From: Candidatus Woesearchaeota archaeon
GTDB lineage: Archaea; Nanobdellota; Nanobdellia; Woesearchaeales; SM23-78
Direction: 5' to 3'
Length of the DNA stretch: 8,460 bases
Assembly (NCBI GenBank): GCA_016933095.1
Contig: JAFGBP010000002.1
Span: 1-8,460, forward strand
How positions within the stretch are numbered: position 1 is the stretch's first letter; each line of letters begins with the position of its first letter. Under the pieces are notes generated by a model, which saw only the letters and a list, made by a program, of their open reading frames with translations, was not told the origin of the DNA and searched no databases. This document shows, in pieces, positions 5,883-8,460 of this stretch. Made by a program: the position numbers and the translations under genes.

Positions 5883-6118
5883 AGCTTCGTAGCGAGGTCA
5901 ATGGCCGGGCTCTCAGGTGCGAGCCTGACGTATGCCTTCTTCCTGCCCCTGAAATCGTTGATCGTGTTTATAGCAGCCACCTTAACCTTAAAGGTCTCCT
6001 CGATAGCCTTCTTGATATCCTGCTTCTTTGCCTTGTCCTCCACTATGAAGACGAGCTTGTTCTCAGACTCCATGAGCCTGATTGCCTTTTCCGTCGATAG
6101 CGGGTATTTGATTATCAT
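5870..6118 (-). CDS. rpl23: 50S ribosomal protein L23
   Basis: Archaeal L23 (uL23), 82 residues, at the peptide-tunnel exit, where it serves as a docking point for SRP and other exit-site factors. The family pattern is clear: YPLSTEKAIRLMESENKLVFIV (5-26), AKKQDIKKAIEETFKVKVAAINT (29-51), then RGRKKAYVRLAP (57-68). Length is normal for archaea, which lack the bacterial loop extension. A GTGA lies about seven bases before the ATG. The gap after L4 is 26 bases. The last codons and the TAG stop lie in an 11-bp tandem duplication that probably shifted the stop by two codons without touching conserved residues. Confidence 0.96.
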   Translation of the reverse strand: MIIKYPLSTEKAIRLMESENKLVFIVEDKAKKQDIKKAIEETFKVKVAAINTINDFRGRKKAYVRLAPESPAIDLATKLGLM

Positions 6119-6144
6119 CTTTTATTCACACGTCATTCTTTCTT

Positions 6145-7089
6145 CTAATCTTTCTTCTGTGCCTTTGAAGCCTTTGCCGTTGAAACCTTCTTTGCAGCTG
6201 AGACCTTTGATCCTGTCTTGGCAGCACTCTTCACGAGGTCCATGACCGCTGTCTTGACAGCCTTCTTTGTGGAACCAGAGTAGTTCTGGGTGAAAAGACC
6301 CTTCCTCAGCTCCTCGATTGAGTTGTGAGTGTAAAGCGTTGCTCGTCCAGGCTGGCATCCGGGCGCTAGGACCTCTACGTTCAGTGATTTCACAGATACA
6401 ACGTCGACGCCTGATATGTTGGAGGCCGCCTTTGAAATCTTCTTCGCATCCATTGCGACGATAAGGACGCTCCTCTTCTGCTTCTTAGCCCTTCCTCTTA
6501 GCGCGCTCTTTCCTGCCCTTGACTTCCTTGCCTCTGCCCTCTCGAGCTCCTTGTCGAATCCGAGTGCGAGCAGTGCCTTCTTCAAGTCTGCAGTCTTTGA
6601 TATAGACTCGAATGAGTCTGTGATAGCGAATGGGTACTTGTCAGGGACTTTGTGGCCTCTTGCCTCGACGAGCTTCTTGTCGATGGTGGCTGCCATGGCA
6701 CTCCTGATTGCCTTCCTCTTCTCTTTTACATTCAGCTTCCAGTCCCAGACCTTCCAGCTCTTAGGAGGGTGAGCCCTTCGACCACCGACAGTTCCCGGAG
6801 CCTGTGCTCCGACCCAGTTAAACTGTGTTCCCCTGTGACTAAGGACTTTTCTTGGCACCCTACTGATCCCGTGGCCGTATGAGCCTCTCCAGTCCCTTCT
6901 CCTTTTAGAGACCCAAGTAGTGTGCTGGTCGCCAGCATCCTCGAAGGAACCGTAAGCCTGCCGCCTATTGTTCTGGATAGCCAGAACTGCCTTCTTGATG
7001 AGGTCTTCTCTCACAGTCTCGCTGAACTGCTCTGGAAGCTCGACATCCTTTCCGGCGGCTCCTTTCTCATCCATGACTTTTAGCTTCAT
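6145..7089 (-). CDS. rpl4: 50S ribosomal protein L4 with histone-H1-like tail
   Basis: Archaeal/eukaryotic L4 (uL4), 314 residues; its internal loop lines the exit tunnel. Conserved stretches are NRRQAYGSFEDAGDQHT (about 41-57), the arginine-rich tunnel loop with RDWRGSYGHGISRVPRK (about 65-81), GTVGGRRAHPPKSWKVWDWKLN (about 99-120) and the C-terminal globular part ending VEVLAPGCQPGRATLYTHNSIEELRKGLF. The core ends near residue 266. The remaining 48 residues are rich in Lys, Ala, Ser and Thr and look disordered, extending the usual 250-260 residues. AGGT lies seven bases before the ATG. The 45-base gap after L3 holds a tandem repeat and a TATA-like box that may act as an internal promoter. 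The stop is TAG. Confidence 0.96.
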   Translation of the reverse strand: MKLKVMDEKGAAGKDVELPEQFSETVREDLIKKAVLAIQNNRRQAYGSFEDAGDQHTTWVSKRRRDWRGSYGHGISRVPRKVLSHRGTQFNWVGAQAPGTVGGRRAHPPKSWKVWDWKLNVKEKRKAIRSAMAATIDKKLVEARGHKVPDKYPFAITDSFESISKTADLKKALLALGFDKELERAEARKSRAGKSALRGRAKKQKRSVLIVAMDAKKISKAASNISGVDVVSVKSLNVEVLAPGCQPGRATLYTHNSIEELRKGLFTQNYSGSTKKAVKTAVMDLVKSAAKTGSKVSAAKKVSTAKASKAQKKD

Positions 7090-7098
7090 CTTCTTGAC

Positions 7099-7126
7099 CT
7101 ATGAATATTATACTATGAACATTATA
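7099..7126. repeat. 14-bp tandem duplication between L3 and L4
   Basis: CTATGAATATTATA is followed directly by CTATGAACATTATA, 13 of 14 bases the same. It fills most of the 45-base L3-L4 gap and places TATAAT twice on the operon strand. The copy nearest L4 includes part of that gene's SD (AGGT). Confidence 0.9.
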
Positions 7127-7128
7127 TA
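7121..7128 (-). promoter_or_regulatory. Possible internal TATA box ahead of L4
   Basis: The operon strand reads TATATAAT about 35 bases before the L4 ATG. A TBP box there would put transcription start close to 7099, leaving a roughly ten-base leader. No clear purine-rich BRE lies upstream (CACCA). It could boost L4 and later genes, but A/T-rich gaps produce such boxes by chance. Confidence 0.25.
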
Positions 7129-7134
7129 TGGTGT

Positions 7135-8127
7135 TTATCTTCTCTGCCTGCTCTCAAGGCTAATCTCTGTTATCGTTGGTATACTATGGTCTCCCTTAGG
7201 CATCCTGAGAGGCTGTGTCAGTATCAGCATCCTCTTCCTGGCGCCAGGGACTGATCCCTTGACGAGTAAGTATGACGAATTTACAAGACCGTAGCCTGGG
7301 AACCCTCCCTTAGGATTAACATCCTTACCCTCTGTGCCTATCTTGATTATCTGAGCATTAAAATGCATCCTCTGATGGAATCCCATCTGACCTGCATAGG
7401 CAGTCCTGTACATGACGTGCTGCTGTTGGCTCCATCCGCCCCTGCTTCCAACTGACCTAACTCCCTTCTCGGTCTTGTGACCCTTCAAGTGGATGCCGAA
7501 CCTCTTCACAGGCCCCTGGTAACCCTTGCCCTTGGTCACACCCCTTGCGTCCACAAACTGGCCTTCCTTCAGAACGTCGCTCACAAGGATATCCTTCTCG
7601 GCGTTCGCCTTTGCAAACTCGAGCTTATCCTTGTTAGAGCCGGAGAGCTTCATCTCAAAGACTTCAGGCCTCTTCTTGCCAAAACCGGCTGCCTTAGGGC
7701 TGGTGTATACGAGAACTGAGATGTCTGCGAAATCATCAGCGTTCTTAGAATCGAGATCCTTAACATTTTTGTAAGATTTTGCGAGTTGGAGCTTGCGTTC
7801 GACTTCCTTGTCCGGTTTCACCAGGAAGTCCTCTGCGACCTCGACTCCGTAGTTGTTCTTCCTGTAGAACCTCACAGAGAATATCCTCAGCGGAGGACAC
7901 TCGAGAACTGTGACCGGCACCCTGATCTCTAACTTCTTGGTCATTGAAGTCTTCTTGTTGTCGATGCCCATGACGTGGGTCATACCAACCTTATAGCCTG
8001 CAAAGCCGAGAAGAGGCTTCTCTGCCTTTGCAGTTGACCAGCCTCTGACACGAGCGTACATCTTCTTAGCCTTCTTTCTAGGCCACATTCCCATGCTTCC
8101 GCTTCTTGGTCTTACTGGCTTTGGCAT
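7135..8127 (-). CDS. rpl3: 50S ribosomal protein L3
   Basis: Archaeal L3 (uL3), 330 residues, an early 23S-binding assembly protein whose internal loop reaches the peptidyl-transferase centre. It starts MPKPVRPRSGSMGMWPRKKAK, includes GYKVGMTHV (about 44-52), the signature DARGVTKGKGYQGPVKRFG (about 193-211) and the central W-finger region SVGSRGGWSQQQHVMYRTAYAGQMGFHQRM (about 225-254), and ends with KRMLILTQPLRMP. Length is normal. Unlike the other genes it has no convincing SD (GAGAGACTGAAAA before the ATG), while a TATA-like box is centred about 23 bases upstream, so it may be leaderless. It is the first clear gene of the operon. The stop is TAA. Confidence 0.97.
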   Translation of the reverse strand: MPKPVRPRSGSMGMWPRKKAKKMYARVRGWSTAKAEKPLLGFAGYKVGMTHVMGIDNKKTSMTKKLEIRVPVTVLECPPLRIFSVRFYRKNNYGVEVAEDFLVKPDKEVERKLQLAKSYKNVKDLDSKNADDFADISVLVYTSPKAAGFGKKRPEVFEMKLSGSNKDKLEFAKANAEKDILVSDVLKEGQFVDARGVTKGKGYQGPVKRFGIHLKGHKTEKGVRSVGSRGGWSQQQHVMYRTAYAGQMGFHQRMHFNAQIIKIGTEGKDVNPKGGFPGYGLVNSSYLLVKGSVPGARKRMLILTQPLRMPKGDHSIPTITEISLESRQRR

Positions 8128-8144
8128 TTTTCAGTCTCTCGCAT

Positions 8145-8159
8145 TATTATATTACTTTG
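8145..8159 (-). promoter_or_regulatory. Proximal TATA-like box (P2) for L3
   Basis: On the operon strand CCAAAG is followed by TAATATAATA, a BRE-like purine stretch plus an A/T box. Its centre near 8150 is about 23 bases before the L3 ATG, the spacing expected when transcription begins at the start codon. Absence of an SD at L3 agrees. The element is nearly symmetric and could also be read on the plus strand. Confidence 0.45.
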
Positions 8160-8164
8160 GATGC

Positions 8165-8170
8165 AAAAAA
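8165..8170 (-). terminator. U6 tract in the leader before L3
   Basis: Six T residues on the operon strand, between the distal TATA box (P1) and the proximal one (P2), flanked by GGCATC and GCATCC. Archaeal polymerase can stop at short U tracts, so transcripts begun at P1 might partly end here. No strong stem precedes it directly. Weak evidence. Confidence 0.2.
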
Positions 8171-8171
8171 G

Positions 8172-8417
8172 ATGCCTTTTGTTGAAGAACCCTTAGAAAT
8201 CAGCACAACCAGACATGACGTGCCAGGCACATCTACTGTCTTTCCTTGTACTGAAAAGGGCTTTTCTTTTCAGGCGTCGCTTATGCGCGTCCGAGTCCAT
8301 TTACCACTCGAACACAGCGAAAGAAATTTAGTTTATTTAAAAAGCTTTTGTTTTATTGGGGCTCTGTTCAAAATCTCTCGTAGCCCGCTGCGACCGCTTA
8401 TTAATAACGTCCTTTAG
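8172..8417 (+). CDS. Possible 81-residue hypothetical ORF opposite the L3 leader
   Basis: A frame on the opposite strand starting MPFVEEPLEISTTRHDVPG and ending TAG. The symmetric A/T box at 8146-8154 is about 22 bases before its ATG, so a leaderless divergent transcript is conceivable. Against it: only three Lys, mostly CGN arginine codons where the operon prefers AGG/AGA, the P1 TATA-like sequence inside it, and no recognised domain. It remains open further upstream into antisense of L3, which adds length without meaning. Low confidence. Confidence 0.15.
   Translation: MPFVEEPLEISTTRHDVPGTSTVFPCTEKGFSFQASLMRVRVHLPLEHSERNLVYLKSFCFIGALFKISRSPLRPLINNVL
8193..8300 (-). CDS. Possible 35-residue basic ORF after promoter P1
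   Basis: ATG at 8300 opens a 35-codon frame starting MDSDAHKRRLKRK and ending TAA. It begins about 12 bases after the transcription start predicted from the P1 TATA box, which favours it, and GTGG precedes the ATG by three bases. It is rich in Lys and Arg, with three Cys, and matches no family I recognise. Arg codons are mixed (CGA, CGC, AGA, AGG). It cannot coexist as coding with the plus-strand frame at 8172-8417, and chance is the simplest alternative. Confidence 0.2.
   Translation of the reverse strand: MDSDAHKRRLKRKALFSTRKDSRCAWHVMSGCADF
8217..8233 (-). other. Short hairpin in the L3 upstream region
   Basis: The operon strand reads GATGTG, CCTGG, CACGTC: a six-pair stem with one G-U pair and a five-base loop. 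Together with the next hairpin it makes the 200 bases after P1 capable of structure. Confidence 0.4.
8251..8273 (-). other. Perfect 8-bp hairpin in the L3 upstream region
   Basis: CTGAAAAG and CTTTTCAG are exact inverted copies around a seven-base loop (AAAAGCC on the operon strand). It lies about 125 bases before L3. It could be part of a structured operon leader or fall inside one of the short frames here; no protein-binding motif was recognised. Confidence 0.5.
8334..8350 (-). promoter_or_regulatory. Distal promoter P1 (BRE + TATA) of the operon
   Basis: The operon strand reads CAAAAGCTTTTTAAATA: an A-rich BRE-like segment directly followed by TTTAAATA, the best match to an archaeal TATA box in the window. 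Start of transcription would fall near 8312, giving an approximately 185-base leader before L3 with two hairpins and a U6 tract. It is the likely main promoter or that of a small gene upstream. Confidence 0.5.
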
Positions 8418-8460
8418 CCGAGTCTAGTCTGACCGTATGGCATTTCGTATGCGCAGCCAG
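8414..8460 (-). CDS. Possible C-terminal fragment of the upstream gene
   Basis: A minus-strand frame entering from the window edge reads GCAYEMPYGQTRLG and stops at TAA (8416-8414), about 65 bases before P1. Codons look like those of the operon (GGC, TAC, CTC), and the place fits a gene ending before the promoter. A second minus-strand frame is also open here (ending LDSAKGRY, then TAA TAA), so the choice is uncertain, and 14 codons are too few to identify a family. Confidence 0.25.
   Translation of the reverse strand, partial: GCAYEMPYGQTRLG

Larger units (their letters stand above)
8128..8460. other. 333-bp region upstream of L3 without an assignable gene
   Basis: Holds two minus-strand TATA-like boxes (8334-8341 and 8146-8153), hairpins at 8217-8233 and 8251-8273, a T6 run, and GGGCT/AGCCC, able to pair across 18 bases near 8358-8386. 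Three short frames compete (minus 8193-8300, plus 8172-8417, and an incomplete minus frame ending at 8414). No tRNA, snoRNA C/D boxes or known protein was recognised. Confidence 0.6.

Noticed and set aside
8408..8460. tRNA gene at the window edge (D-arm-like GCCG...TGGC after a TA)
   Set aside because: The D loop lacks G18-G19, no anticodon loop with U33 can be formed, and the rest is outside the window.
8437..8460. Divergent gene beginning MAFRMRSQ on the plus strand
   Set aside because: Eight codons with only a loose A/T box upstream are not enough to support a gene; the minus-strand frame is equally plausible.

Overview
This window is an archaeal ribosomal-protein operon. Fourteen genes lie on the minus strand and are read from high to low coordinates: L3, L4, L23, L2, S19, L22, S3, L29, aIF1 (SUI1), RNase P subunit Rnp1/p29, S17, L14, L24 and S4e. 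This is the classical S10 cluster running into the first part of the spc cluster. S4e, Rnp1, aIF1 and the archaeal forms of L3, L4 and S17 make it archaeal, not bacterial. The S4e start (PKSW..RKDTKFISRPNPG), the short L23 and the charged tails on several proteins are compatible with an uncultivated DPANN-type archaeon (Woesearchaeota/Pacearchaeota-like). That lineage is a guess from memory of the families, not a search. TAA, TAG and TGA all serve as stops, so the code is standard.

Layout: 8128-8460 is a 333-bp upstream region with two TATA-like boxes on the minus strand, hairpins, a U6 tract, and short reading frames that cannot be resolved. L3 lacks a Shine-Dalgarno (SD) motif and sits about 23 nt from a TATA-like box, so it may be leaderless. 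Genes 2 to 14 are tightly packed, with gaps of about 2 to 75 nt and one ATGA overlap (L29/aIF1). Most starts follow an SD of the GTGA or GGTGA type at about six bases from the ATG. This spacing was used to choose between alternative starts for S3, L29, L24 and S4e. The low-coordinate end, downstream of S4e, is a perfect heptamer array (12.4 copies) that runs off the window edge. The next gene expected in archaeal spc order, L5, is not visible.

How the genes work together: ten products build the 50S or 30S subunit around the peptidyl-transferase centre (L2, L3, L4), the exit tunnel (L4, L22, L23, L24, L29), the mRNA entry and head (S3, S19) and the body (S17, S4e). aIF1 controls start-codon selection and Rnp1 matures tRNA, so the operon joins ribosome building, initiation and tRNA processing.

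The gene content is ordinary. The most interesting non-coding signal is between L24 and S4e. There a perfect 11-bp hairpin with a 3-nt loop buries the strongest SD in the window immediately before the S4e ATG. It is preceded by a second A/U hairpin ending in U7, and overlapped by a possible 19-codon leader frame that ends in TGATG. This looks like a translational switch or attenuator, but that is inference.
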